From NCBI GenBank assembly GCA_964654825.1, contig CAZZKG010000016.1, forward strand, positions 1 to 58,141: a DNA stretch of 58,141 bases. The letters run 5' to 3'. The position numbers and the translations under genes are program-made. Source of the DNA: CAZZKG01 sp964654825. GTDB lineage: Bacteria > Gemmatimonadota > CAZMKB01. Position 1 is the stretch's first letter. Every line of letters starts with the position of its first letter. Below are positions 9,784-18,824 of this stretch, piece by piece. The notes beneath the pieces were generated by a model. That model was not told where the DNA came from. It did not search any database and was given only the letters and a program-made list of their open reading frames with translations.

Positions 9784-11202
9784 ATGGTCGTAGGTGATAT
9801 CAAAACGCTCACCGACACACTCGTCCTGGGATCCGGTCCGGGAGGGTACGTCGCCGCGATCAGGGCTTCTCAACTGGGGCGGGAGGTAACGCTGGTCGAG
9901 AAGGCCGACACTCTCGGTGGGATTTGTCTCAATCACGGCTGTATACCTTCTAAAGCGCTGATCTACGCGGCGCATCATTATCACCAGATCGGTAAGCTGT
10001 CTTCGATGGGTATCAGGGCGGGATCACTCGAACTCGACATGGAGATCCTCCAGCAGTGGAAAAGCGATGTGGTCGGTAAACTCACTGGGGGTGTCGAAAA
10101 ACTCGTCGTCGGTAACGGTGTCCAGGTGATTCGTGGTTCGCTCACTTTCACCGATCAGCACACCGCCCGGGTCGAGACCGAAGGGGGAGTGAGTACCCTG
10201 GAATTCAAAAATCTCATCATCGCCTCGGGTTCCGTCCCGGTCGAACTCCCGGGATTCGAATTCGACGGGGAGGGGCTCATCTCATCCCGCGAAGCGCTCC
10301 GGCTGGAAGAGGTGCCCGAGAGACTGCTCGTCATCGGGGGTGGATATATCGGCCTCGAGCTTGGGACAGTTTATGCCAAGCTGGGCAGCAGTGTGACCGT
10401 CGTCGAATTGCTGGAGGGAATCCTTCCCGGGACCGAGAGAGATCTGGTGAGAGTCATCGAGAGAAGATTGAAGAGGCTCAAAGTCGTTTGTCTGCTTGGG
10501 AGCAAAGCGGTCGGGATCGAGAAGATCGATGGGAAGTACCGGGTGAATGTGGAGAACGAGAAGGGCACCACCCGGATAGAGGCCGACAAAGTTATGGTTA
10601 CGGTCGGCCGGAAGCCGAACACCAGGGGGTTCGGTCTCGAGAACACCGGTGTCGAGCTCGATGGCCGGGGATTCATCCGGGTCGACAACAAAATGAGGAC
10701 AGGTGTCCCCCACATCTACGCGATAGGCGATGCGGCTGGAGAGCCGCTTCTCGCCCACAAGGCATCTAAAGAGGCCATCGTCGCAGCCGAAAATATTGCC
10801 GGTGTGCCGAGTGCGAAAGACTGGCAGGTCATCCCCGCTGTTGTCTTCACCGATCCCGAGATAGCTACCGTGGGACTCGGTGAGGAGGAAGCACGGGCAC
10901 AGGGTTTCAATGTTGTCGTCGGGAGGTTCCCCTTCGGTGCTTCCGGGAGATCACTCACCATGGGCGAAATCGATGGCTTTGTGAAAGTGGTGGCTGAAGA
11001 GCAGAATAAGCGGGTGATCGGTGTCCAGATGGTGGGGCCTGAAGTCTCAAATCTCATCAGCGAGGCGGCTCTCGCGATCGAGCTCAACGCAACCCTGGAG
11101 GATATCGCGCTCACCGTGCATCCTCATCCGACATTGCCGGAGAGTTTCATGGAGGCGGCAGAGGCCGCCCTCGGGTATCCGATTCACATCTTGAAAAAGT
11201 AG
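9784..11202 (+). CDS. lpdA: Dihydrolipoamide dehydrogenase, E3 component
   Basis: A 472-residue FAD disulfide oxidoreductase that reoxidises the dihydrolipoyl group of E2 with NAD+. Visible features are the FAD-binding GSGPGGYVAAIRASQLG (about 18-34), the redox disulfide GGICLNHGCIPSKA (Cys-x4-Cys), the NAD-binding GGGYIGLELGTVYAKLG, the second FAD motif IYAIGDAAGEP, and the C-terminal His-Glu dyad motif HPHPTLPES. Length is normal. It starts immediately after the E2 stop with no spacer, so it is probably translationally coupled. As the only lpd in the window it may also serve other 2-oxoacid dehydrogenases or glycine cleavage. Confidence 0.95.
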   Translation: MVVGDIKTLTDTLVLGSGPGGYVAAIRASQLGREVTLVEKADTLGGICLNHGCIPSKALIYAAHHYHQIGKLSSMGIRAGSLELDMEILQQWKSDVVGKLTGGVEKLVVGNGVQVIRGSLTFTDQHTARVETEGGVSTLEFKNLIIASGSVPVELPGFEFDGEGLISSREALRLEEVPERLLVIGGGYIGLELGTVYAKLGSSVTVVELLEGILPGTERDLVRVIERRLKRLKVVCLLGSKAVGIEKIDGKYRVNVENEKGTTRIEADKVMVTVGRKPNTRGFGLENTGVELDGRGFIRVDNKMRTGVPHIYAIGDAAGEPLLAHKASKEAIVAAENIAGVPSAKDWQVIPAVVFTDPEIATVGLGEEEARAQGFNVVVGRFPFGASGRSLTMGEIDGFVKVVAEEQNKRVIGVQMVGPEVSNLISEAALAIELNATLEDIALTVHPHPTLPESFMEAAEAALGYPIHILKK

Positions 11203-11269
11203 AAATGTAAACTGCATGTATCCATCAGTGATTTCGGTGATCCCGGTAGGGTCGAGGAAGAACTGTCTG

Positions 11270-12805
11270 ATGTCGACCAAAACTCTCTTTTTCCACTGGA
11301 CCTTGTTTCTGACGATTGCGGTTACCCTGTCGTGTTCGCAGGAGAAGAACGAAGGGAAAGGATTCCCACTCGTCGATGTAAGCTTGCCTGCGATAGAACA
11401 GACACCTGACTTCAGAGGCGGTTCCAGAGGTCACGATATTATCCTGATCACCATCGACACTCTCCGGGCATCCCACCTGCACTGTTACGGGTATCATCTT
11501 CCAACGTCCCCGTTCCTTGATTCCCTTGCGGCTGAGGGCTTCCTTTTTCAGACAGTGTACACGCCGGTTCCCCGTACACTTCCTTCCCATGCTTCTCTAT
11601 TCACCTCGCTCTATCCTTACCAGCACGGCCTTTCGAACAACGCCCTCTACCTCGAACCTCTGGCAGACATGAGCCTTCTCCCGACCGAGTTGAAAAAACA
11701 CGGATATGAAACGGCAGCTTTCGTGAGTGCCTTCGTGTTACATTCTCGCTTCGGGCTTGACAGGTACTTCGATTACTATGACGATACCGGTACCGCCGCC
11801 GGCTCGCAGGGTCGGTCGGAGGGGCAGGAAGGCTGGAAAAGAGTCGCTTCCGCTACTGTCGACAGCGCGTTGGAGTGGCTCAAAAACGGCCGTGAGGATA
11901 AATCGAAGCCGCTCTTTATCTGGATCCATCTTTTTAATTGTCATCCTAAGTTTGTCTACGATCCTGTTTTTTATCATGAGTTCCTCGGAGATCCACAGTA
12001 CGAAGGTTTCGATAAGCCGGAAATAGAAATATCGTCCGGTTATGTTGCCCGCTACGATGCGGCCATCAGAACTGTTGATGAAGAGGTGAAGAGATTTCAT
12101 GAAGAGTACAGTGCTGTCGCCTCGGCTGAACCGCTCACCGTTATCACTGCCGATCATGGTGAGAGTCTGGGTGAGCACAACCTGAAAGGTCACATTAATA
12201 TCCTGTTCGAACAAACTCTTCGAGTACCGCTGATAATCCACGCACCCTGGCTCTTCGAAGAATACTCGGGCAGTGTTCATGCTCAGTGCAGCATCCTGGA
12301 TATTTTCCCTACTATTATGGCACTCCTCGATGTACATGTTGATGGTCTGAAAGGAAGAAATCTCTTTCCGGTCCAGCAGATCGATCCAGCCAGGATTGTG
12401 GCAGATGCCACCTCCCAAAATATCATTCTGAGGAAAAAAGCCGTGATCGAGGGACAGTGGAAACTTCTCATCCCCGATATCCTGATAGATAAATCGCAGA
12501 AGAAGATCGATCTCGATGATCCCGGAATACAGAAGTTTCTTCAAACCTATGCGAGCAATCGTGACCAGTCACTCGAAATGTTATTGAAGAACAAGCTCAA
12601 TCTCGAGAAGGAAACCTGTCTGCAGCTCTACGATCTCGTTCGGGACCCTTACGAAAAAGTAAACATTGCCGACACCCACCCGGAGATCGTTGATTCTCTC
12701 CTCCCGGCTATCCGGGAGATGCAGAGAAATGCAAATTACCTTGAAGCAGAAACACTTACTGAAGATGCCAGGGATGCCCTCGAAGCTCTGGGATACCTCC
12801 AGTGA
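11270..12805 (+). CDS. Sulfatase-fold (alkaline phosphatase superfamily) enzyme with Thr at the nucleophile position
   Basis: A 511-residue exported enzyme. The ATG at 11270 is preferred over the ATG at 11216 because GAGGAAG lies 9 nt upstream and the product begins with a lipoprotein-like signal (MSTKTLFFHWTLFLTIAVTLSC, interrupted here only by the cleavage site). The metal-binding IILITIDTLRASHLHCYGY and ITADHGESLGEH are intact. At the formylglycine site the sequence reads RTLPSHASL: Thr and His replace the Cys/Ser and Arg of CxPxR. So it belongs to PF00884 but cannot be a formylglycine sulfatase. A Thr-nucleophile phosphotransferase or phosphodiesterase is possible. It follows the PDH operon by 67 nt on the same strand, with no functional link evident. 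Two paralogues lie elsewhere in the window. Confidence 0.85.
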   Translation: MSTKTLFFHWTLFLTIAVTLSCSQEKNEGKGFPLVDVSLPAIEQTPDFRGGSRGHDIILITIDTLRASHLHCYGYHLPTSPFLDSLAAEGFLFQTVYTPVPRTLPSHASLFTSLYPYQHGLSNNALYLEPLADMSLLPTELKKHGYETAAFVSAFVLHSRFGLDRYFDYYDDTGTAAGSQGRSEGQEGWKRVASATVDSALEWLKNGREDKSKPLFIWIHLFNCHPKFVYDPVFYHEFLGDPQYEGFDKPEIEISSGYVARYDAAIRTVDEEVKRFHEEYSAVASAEPLTVITADHGESLGEHNLKGHINILFEQTLRVPLIIHAPWLFEEYSGSVHAQCSILDIFPTIMALLDVHVDGLKGRNLFPVQQIDPARIVADATSQNIILRKKAVIEGQWKLLIPDILIDKSQKKIDLDDPGIQKFLQTYASNRDQSLEMLLKNKLNLEKETCLQLYDLVRDPYEKVNIADTHPEIVDSLLPAIREMQRNANYLEAETLTEDARDALEALGYLQ

Positions 12806-12829
12806 AACCTCGTCACCCGGCCCGGCACC

Positions 12830-12929
12830 NNNNNNNNNNNNNNNNNNNNNNNNNNNNNNNNNNNNNNNNNNNNNNNNNNNNNNNNNNNNNNNNNNNNNNN
12901 NNNNNNNNNNNNNNNNNNNNNNNNNNNNN
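12830..12929. other. Scaffold gap (100 N)
   Basis: Exactly 100 ambiguous bases, the usual placeholder for a gap of unknown length between contigs. The sulfatase-fold gene ends 24 nt before it and the minus-strand SGNH gene runs into it from the right, so the 3' end of that gene and any intervening sequence are missing. Confidence 0.97.
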
Positions 12930-15183
12930 ACCGCATGAGTACCATCTTGCGTACGATACGTTTTTCGCCGATCGTGATGGTATAGATATAACTCCCCGCC
13001 CCCACGGGGATCGCCCTGTCATTCTTCCCATCCCATGTGACGCTATAGCTACCGGGGGCCCTGGGTCCGTCAAAAAGCGTCCTGACCAGTCTGCCTCTGT
13101 TGTCATAGATGCGGAGCACGACTCTCTTGTCGATGTCGCCTTCACCCCCTGATTGTGCGAGAGGCACATCATACCGGATCACTGTCAGTGGATTGAAAGG
13201 GTTTGGATAATTCTGGGAAAGCGATGCCACCCTGGGAAGATCAGGAGAGCTCGGAAAATCGATGTCGATCCCGCTCCCTTTCTGAAAGAGGAACGCGAAG
13301 GTCTCGTCCGACGAGGTAGAATCGTTGAACTGGTCGTAAGCGATCACGCGCCAGAAATAAGTGGTATCTTCCAGGACACCCGTATCCAGAGAGAAAGCAG
13401 TGTCGTCCAGGTCTGTCACGAAGGGACCGGAAGGGAAGAGACTGTCGGCATTTATGTAGAAAGCATACTTCACAGTGGGGGAGGGATCGATGTCAATGGC
13501 CCTGTGCCAGATGAATGTGCTGTGGTCACCATCGAGTGTGTCACTGTCGGGCGGGGAGAGGAGTGCGAAGAAGGAGGGCGGCGTGTTCCCTGTCGCCCCG
13601 CCAACCGTGAAGTCGTCAATTTCACCCGAGCGATCGAGGACCGCATTCTCGAAAGCGACCCCCGCGTAGTGGGTCTCCGGATCGAGGATCCCGTCTTCGT
13701 CGTTGAGTGTCCCTCTATAGACACCGTTTTTGGAAACATCAAAGTGATTCTCCAAACCCACCCTGGAGTAGTCTACCCTCAGCAGATCCCCCGACTCCGG
13801 TGGGTAAGATTCGGGGATCGGAATCCCGAGTTCGACGGGAGGGAGAGAAGGGTTCATGATGTACAGGTGATATGCGTAATTATAGTACTGGATGAGGTAT
13901 CCCCGGGCCTGGTTGAGATTGAGAGAATTTCTCAGCATCATGATTCCCACGGAGCCGTTCTCCACCATGGAGTTGTCCTGACCGTAGCGGAACATGGTCC
14001 AGGAAGGATTCCTCGCATAGCTGAAGACGGATCTGACTGTCCAGCTTCCGGTGTCTCCGTCGAATCGGCTCGAGAGTTCCTCATCCGTGATCATCACAGA
14101 GTCACTTCGCACCCATCTCGGTCCCAGCTCGACCCTGTTGAAATCGTCGACGAAAACACCGGTACCGCTTTCAGTGATCACGATCGGTATGTTGGAAAGA
14201 GAGGAAACGTTGAGGGCCTCATCGAACGACTTGATCCCGAAGTAATATTCGGTCTCAGGTGAGAGACCGCTGACGATGTATTCCTCGGTACTCCCGTAGG
14301 GAGCCGGTTGCGGTTCGCTGTGGACCTCCTCTGCCAGATCGAAGTTCTGCTCCGTGATCACGGAGGTCGAATATCTGAAATCGTAAGTCGACGCGATTCC
14401 GAGGGTGTCACTATCACCCGGAGCGGACCAGGTGAATTTCACGGTAGTCGGGCCGACCTCCTGGGCGGCGAGATCAAATATGGGTGAAGGAGGGATCGAG
14501 TCGATGGGTGGAACCAGATCCAGAGAGTCCGACCAGACCTGTGACATGATGGCATACCCCGAGTCATTAGGATGTCTGGTATCGGCCATGAGTTCTGTTT
14601 CCCAGTTCGGATTCGATTTGAAGGCTGTATTGTGATCGACGAACTTGATATCGTATCCCTGAATTTGTTTGATATTGACAAGATCGAGAATCTCGTTGTT
14701 GAGAGCTGTGGTCAGCGAATCCTTCTCGTCCAGCCTGGGAACGATGCCGGCCACCAGCATCGTCATTATCGGATTGTGAGTTTTTCCCTGATCGAGGATC
14801 GATTCGATGTCCTGGATAATGTCCGGGATTGTCCGTCCTCCCGTGATGTCATTCGTTCCGATGTGGAGGAGGATGATATCCGGATCCCCGTAATCGTAGA
14901 AATAGTCTACGGTGTCTGCGAGCCAGTTGGACCTCTTTCCGCCATGCCCCTCGTGGTCAGCGTCGAAACCCTCCCCGAGATTCTGGGTTCCCACGAAATC
15001 GAAAATGATGCCCTCTATGGTGAGATCCCAATAAAGATCGTCTCTATACCCACCCGGGATCGATGAACCGATACCCATGGTAATGGAATCTCCAAGTGGC
15101 ATGATATTTAAAGTGTCTCCCTCCTGTGCCAATATCCAGGTCGGCAAAGCTAAGAGAAGTGTTAGAAAGATCGTGAATCTCAT
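12930..15183 (-). CDS. Exported SGNH/GDSL esterase with fibronectin-like domain and FlgD-like sorting tail (3' end in gap)
   Basis: 751 residues are visible from the start at 15183, chosen because GGAGG lies upstream and the product opens with the signal peptide MRFTIFLTLLLALPTWILAQ. The SGNH hydrolase domain has all catalytic blocks: GDSIT (Ser33), the Gly block, GTND (109-112) and DTRHP (Asp201, His204). A fibronectin type III domain follows (about 232-330), then a LamG or glucanase-like jelly-roll region, another Ig-like segment, and the sorting tail starting ASLSQNYPNPFNP and reaching RKMVLMR at the gap. The next codon begins with T, so a stop codon there is plausible and little may be missing. 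Likely an acetyl- or carbohydrate-esterase at the cell surface; the substrate is unknown. Confidence 0.9.
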
Positions 15184-15339
15184 TCTCCTTGTCCTCCGGT
15201 GTGATTCCGGCTCCGCGAGCATACTCGCAAGCCGGGCAGTTTCTCTTCTGGTCCAGGCTCTATTGAGAATGGTCACCAATACCACGAGGTATGACTGGCG
15301 GCTCTCTTCATTTCCGGTATTCATGAGTCAACTTCATTA

Positions 15340-15368
15340 AGTATAACTTTCTTCCTTGTGAAAGTAAA
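15340..15368 (-). promoter_or_regulatory. Candidate sigma-70 promoter of the SGNH esterase gene
   Basis: On the minus strand TTTACT (15368-15363) and TATACT (15345-15340) are 17 nt apart, about 155 nt upstream of the start codon at 15183. Confidence 0.4.
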
Positions 15369-15483
15369 ATCACCTGATCCAATACTCCCTGAGCGCGGGC
15401 TTCTTGATCCCCTTGCGGATTATCCGCGACAAGACTATCTTCGAATCAAATGTGCGACATGGACCTGTGGGGCCGATATTATA

Positions 15484-15499
15484 TGGTATATATTTTGCG
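15484..15499 (+). promoter_or_regulatory. Candidate sigma-54 (-24/-12) promoter of the polysaccharide cluster
   Basis: The sequence TGGTATATATTTTGCG has the invariant GG (15485-15486) and GC (15497-15498) exactly 10 nt apart and matches YTGGYRYR-N4-TTGC. Transcription would start near 15510, about 23 nt upstream of the GGAGG that serves the first gene at 15547. Confidence 0.5.
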
Positions 15500-15546
15500 C
15501 ACATAAAGACCTGAATTTTCTGAGCTGTTCATGGAGGATGTGGAAG

Positions 15547-16308
15547 ATGCCGACCACTGATGAGAACAAGTTAGCCCAGTTCAAGGTCACCAAACTGCAG
15601 GAACGATCGAAGGGTTCGAAGATCTCCAGCTACCAGGATTTTGTGATCGGACAACGTGGCCTGGGTTCCCTCATGCGATATGAGGTGATCACAACTCTCA
15701 TCTCGGCAATTCCGGGAGCACTTGGAATGTTCCTCCGGTCCAGGTTCTACCCTCTCATTCTCGGTAGTGTCGGGAAAAATGTCCTCTTCGGAAAGAACCT
15801 CGTCTTCCGGCACCCCCACAAGATCCATATCGGCGACAATTCTTTCGTGGATGACAATTGCATGATTGATGCCAAGGGCACGAGCAACTCCGGTATCATT
15901 ATTGGAAAGGATGTGTTTATCGGGAGAAACACGATCCTCAATTGTAAAGATGGAAGTATCGAACTGAAAGACAATGTGAATATCGGGTACAACTGTGTAA
16001 TTTTTTCATCCAGCAATGTGGTTCTGGAAGAGTATGCCCTCCTCGCTGCCTACTGCTACATCGTGGGAGGAGGGGAGTACAGTCTTGATATCACCGGCAA
16101 ACCTATTGCCCTTCAGCCCATCCAGGCAAGCAAAGGGGTTGTTCTGGAAAAGAATTGCTGGCTTGGGGCAGGAGTCGTGGTACTCGATGGAGTCCGGATA
16201 GGACATGACAGTGCCATCGGAGCTACTTCGCTGGTGACGGGTGAGATACCCCCATTCTCTGTGGCAGTTGGAACACCAGCGAAGATCAGAAAACAGAGGA
16301 GCACGTAG
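15547..16308 (+). CDS. Left-handed beta-helix (hexapeptide repeat) acyltransferase
   Basis: A 253-residue O-acetyltransferase of the WbbJ/maltose acetyltransferase type. The longer frame from 15358 is rejected: ATG 15547 has GGAGG 9 nt upstream, just after the sigma-54 site. A short N-terminal hydrophobic stretch (about 37-60) precedes hexapeptide repeats of the form [LIV]-G-x4 from about residue 70 to the end (IIIGKDVFIGRNTIL, IELKDNVNIGYNCVI, VVLEKNCWLGAGVVVLDGVRIGHDSAIGATSLV), closing with the typical VGTPAKI. It probably acetylates a sugar of the surface polysaccharide assembled by the next genes. First gene of a same-strand cluster. Confidence 0.88.
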   Translation: MPTTDENKLAQFKVTKLQERSKGSKISSYQDFVIGQRGLGSLMRYEVITTLISAIPGALGMFLRSRFYPLILGSVGKNVLFGKNLVFRHPHKIHIGDNSFVDDNCMIDAKGTSNSGIIIGKDVFIGRNTILNCKDGSIELKDNVNIGYNCVIFSSSNVVLEEYALLAAYCYIVGGGEYSLDITGKPIALQPIQASKGVVLEKNCWLGAGVVVLDGVRIGHDSAIGATSLVTGEIPPFSVAVGTPAKIRKQRST

Positions 16309-16416
16309 CAACCTGCCGGAAAACCGGGTGAAGAGATCCTACGGTCTTTGGTGGGCGGTATCGAAAGAAACGGTGATCAGCCTGATGGAAGGAAACAGCT
16401 GAGTGGAGCGCCTGGC

Positions 16417-17559
16417 ATGAAAACTCCTGGATCGATCATCAATGTACTCTGGGCAGTGGATCACCTGGGGTTCGATGAAAGAATTCATGGGGCGGGTATG
16501 TTCTATCTGAATGTTATTCCCGCATTCGACAGGAGCAAATTCAATGTCAGCATGTGTGTTCTGCGCAAGAAAGACAGCCTACACAAGTACGCCATCGAGA
16601 GAGGCATAACGAACATTTCTTATCTCGGGAGAAGTAAATATGATCCATTTACTGTTTTTGATTTCATCAACATATTGAAAAGAGATAAAATTGATATTAT
16701 GCACCTTCACGGTTACGGCGCGAACAACTTTGGAAGATTCGCAAGAATATTCTTCAAGGTGCCGACTATAATCCATTCACATGATCCCTCTACGTATTAT
16801 CCCTGGTTTCAGAAAATGGTGGACATCATGCTGCTTAGATATGGTGATACCACGCTGGCTGTTTCCGATTCGATCAAACATGCTACCTCACAAAGGAGAG
16901 GGATCCCGCTGGAGAACATACATGTTGTACCGACCTGCATTCAGCTCGAAAGGTTCAAACCCCTCTCTCGAGATGAAGCAATCGCCAGTAGAAAACGGCT
17001 CGGGATAGCGGATGATCTGAAAATACTTGGAACGATAACCAGGTTCTATGAACAGAAGGGCAATGAGTATCTGATAAAGGCGCTGCCTCGTATTCTCGAG
17101 AGATTCCCGAAGACGCTCCTGTTAATTGTGGGAGATGGCCCTCTTCGGAGTGAACTGGAGACTCTTTCACAGGATCTCGGCGTCAGGGAGAATGTTCTGT
17201 TCACAGGGCACTGTGAGGATGTGAGAAGCATGCTGGGCATCTTTGATATAAAGGTCCTGCCGTCACTCTGGGAAGGCACTCCACTTACCATGCTCGAGGC
17301 AATGGCAATGGGAAGGACGATCGTTGCGACAAGCATTGATGGACCTGGAGAAGTATTAAGAGACCGAGAGACGGCACTGCTTGTTCCACCAGGGGATTCC
17401 GAGGCTCTTGTAGAGAAGATATCATACTTGTTGGAACACGAGGATGAAGCGGAGATGCTGGGTTCGAAGGCGGCTCTGGCCAGCAGGGGCTACGATATCA
17501 GTTCCTGTGCTGCAAAGCTCGAGGAACTCTATATACGATTGTACGAATCGAAAGGATAG
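16417..17559 (+). CDS. Glycosyltransferase family 4, GT-B fold
   Basis: A 380-residue cytoplasmic, membrane-associated sugar transferase. The ATG at 16417 (after GTGGAG) is preferred to the TTG at 16348. The N-terminal acceptor domain begins INVLWAVDHLGFDERIHGAGM. The C-terminal donor-binding domain carries LGTITRFYEQKGNEYLIKA, LLIVGDGPLRSELE and the retaining-GT motif LPSLWEGTPLTMLEAMAMG, with the E-x7-E pair. It likely adds one sugar to a lipid-linked repeat unit; donor and acceptor are unknown. It lies 108 nt after the acyltransferase and 65 nt before the sulfotransferase on the same strand. Confidence 0.9.
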   Translation: MKTPGSIINVLWAVDHLGFDERIHGAGMFYLNVIPAFDRSKFNVSMCVLRKKDSLHKYAIERGITNISYLGRSKYDPFTVFDFINILKRDKIDIMHLHGYGANNFGRFARIFFKVPTIIHSHDPSTYYPWFQKMVDIMLLRYGDTTLAVSDSIKHATSQRRGIPLENIHVVPTCIQLERFKPLSRDEAIASRKRLGIADDLKILGTITRFYEQKGNEYLIKALPRILERFPKTLLLIVGDGPLRSELETLSQDLGVRENVLFTGHCEDVRSMLGIFDIKVLPSLWEGTPLTMLEAMAMGRTIVATSIDGPGEVLRDRETALLVPPGDSEALVEKISYLLEHEDEAEMLGSKAALASRGYDISSCAAKLEELYIRLYESKG

Positions 17560-17624
17560 CATTAAATGGAGAATGCAGGTATTCTCAGGAAAACGGATCT
17601 CTTCCGGCGGAAGGGGAAAGAACA

Positions 17625-18668
17625 TTGATCGAGGATGGCAGGAAATTAGACAAGAAGAGATTCACCGATTGTTCTCCTATATTTATCGCCGGATCTGTCA
17701 GGTCGGGGACAACATTGCTGCAGCTTCTCCTGAACGCCCATCCCAACATCGCTATTTTCGGTGAACTGCATTATTTCGACCAGATACTACAGATAAAACA
17801 TTCAGTCCCCCCTGTAACGAGTGATGAGGGTTTCGAAAGCTTTCTCTCACTTGTCAGGAATGTAGACAACTATCAATACATACCCGATGCTGAGAATTTT
17901 TTCGACGTAGTCAAAGAGAATTTCAAGAACATCGAAAACCGCACCTGTGAAGATTTCTTCCGATGTGTACTCGAGGAATACGCGAGGTCTCAGGGCGCGC
18001 AGAGGTTCGGCGAAAAAACACCCACTAACATCAGGTATCTGGAACAACTGATCGACATTTTTCCGCATGCAAAGATCATTCACATAATCCGTGATCCCCG
18101 GGATGTTGTCGCATCGAGCATAACAATGCCGTGGACAGCCAATGACGCTGTGATCAACGCGTACAAATGGAAATGCGATATCCTCTACAGCCAGAGTTTT
18201 TTGAGCAGGACGGAGTCTTATATGGAATTGCGTTACGAAGATCTGGTTCATGAGACGGCGGACCAGCTCAAACGAATCTGCGGATTCGTTAATGAAGAAT
18301 ATGATAGCAGGATGTTGGAGTTCTACAAGACGTCACGAACCTATGTAAAAAACGAACCGTGGAAAGAAACCACACAGAGCCCGATCAATAAGAGTGCCAT
18401 CAACAGATGGAGTCGTGAACTTTCAGCCCCGCAGGTCTTCCTTGTTGAGAAAATAGTTGGGTCATTCATGGACAGGTTCCGCTACGAAAGAGCAGATGTG
18501 GATTTCACTGCCAAGCTCATCTCACCGGCAGTTTTCGTGATGGAATTATTGAAATATGCAAGATATAAACGCACTGACAGGAAGATGAGAAGGACAGATC
18601 ATCCTGACATAATCTTTGGCGAAAAGGACAGACTTTACAAAATGTTTTTCAAATCTGTTTTTAAATGA
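17625..18668 (+). CDS. PAPS-dependent sulfotransferase
   Basis: A 347-residue protein of the Sulfotransfer_3 type. Start is TTG after AAGGGGAAAG. The 5'-phosphosulfate loop reads IAGSVRSGTTLLQLLLNAHP (RSGTT at 26-30), and the 3'-phosphate motif is IIHIIRDPRDVVASS (155-160). A conserved RYEDLV occurs near residue 207. The family transfers sulfate from PAPS to hydroxyl or amino groups of glycans or small molecules. Its place between a glycosyltransferase and a flippase suggests it sulfates the surface polysaccharide, which is an inference. Sulfated exopolysaccharide would be of interest beside the sulfatase-fold enzymes, but those lack the formylglycine residue. Confidence 0.9.
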   Translation: MIEDGRKLDKKRFTDCSPIFIAGSVRSGTTLLQLLLNAHPNIAIFGELHYFDQILQIKHSVPPVTSDEGFESFLSLVRNVDNYQYIPDAENFFDVVKENFKNIENRTCEDFFRCVLEEYARSQGAQRFGEKTPTNIRYLEQLIDIFPHAKIIHIIRDPRDVVASSITMPWTANDAVINAYKWKCDILYSQSFLSRTESYMELRYEDLVHETADQLKRICGFVNEEYDSRMLEFYKTSRTYVKNEPWKETTQSPINKSAINRWSRELSAPQVFLVEKIVGSFMDRFRYERADVDFTAKLISPAVFVMELLKYARYKRTDRKMRRTDHPDIIFGEKDRLYKMFFKSVFK

Positions 18669-18824
18669 ACAGACCTGTGAGGGTTGCGAACGTAGTGAAG
18701 TACATCCTTTTATCCACCCGTACATTGATCGCTGAAGTGATTCTCGATGATGTTTCTTAAAGCTGTCTTTCTACATATATCGATGCCGGCACGTCGACTT
18801 CAGTGAAATTCTATTTATCAAGCT

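Larger units (their letters stand above)
15184..15546. other. Divergent intergenic region between the SGNH esterase and the polysaccharide cluster
   Basis: About 360 nt carrying a minus-strand sigma-70 candidate and a plus-strand sigma-54 candidate (see separate entries). Long GTG- or ATG-initiated extensions of both flanking genes run through it, but they lack signal peptides or ribosome binding sites and are rejected. Confidence 0.5.

Noticed and set aside
13153..14262. 369-residue plus-strand ORF antisense to the SGNH esterase
   Set aside because: Shadow frame; the minus-strand protein has a complete catalytic triad and a sorting tail.
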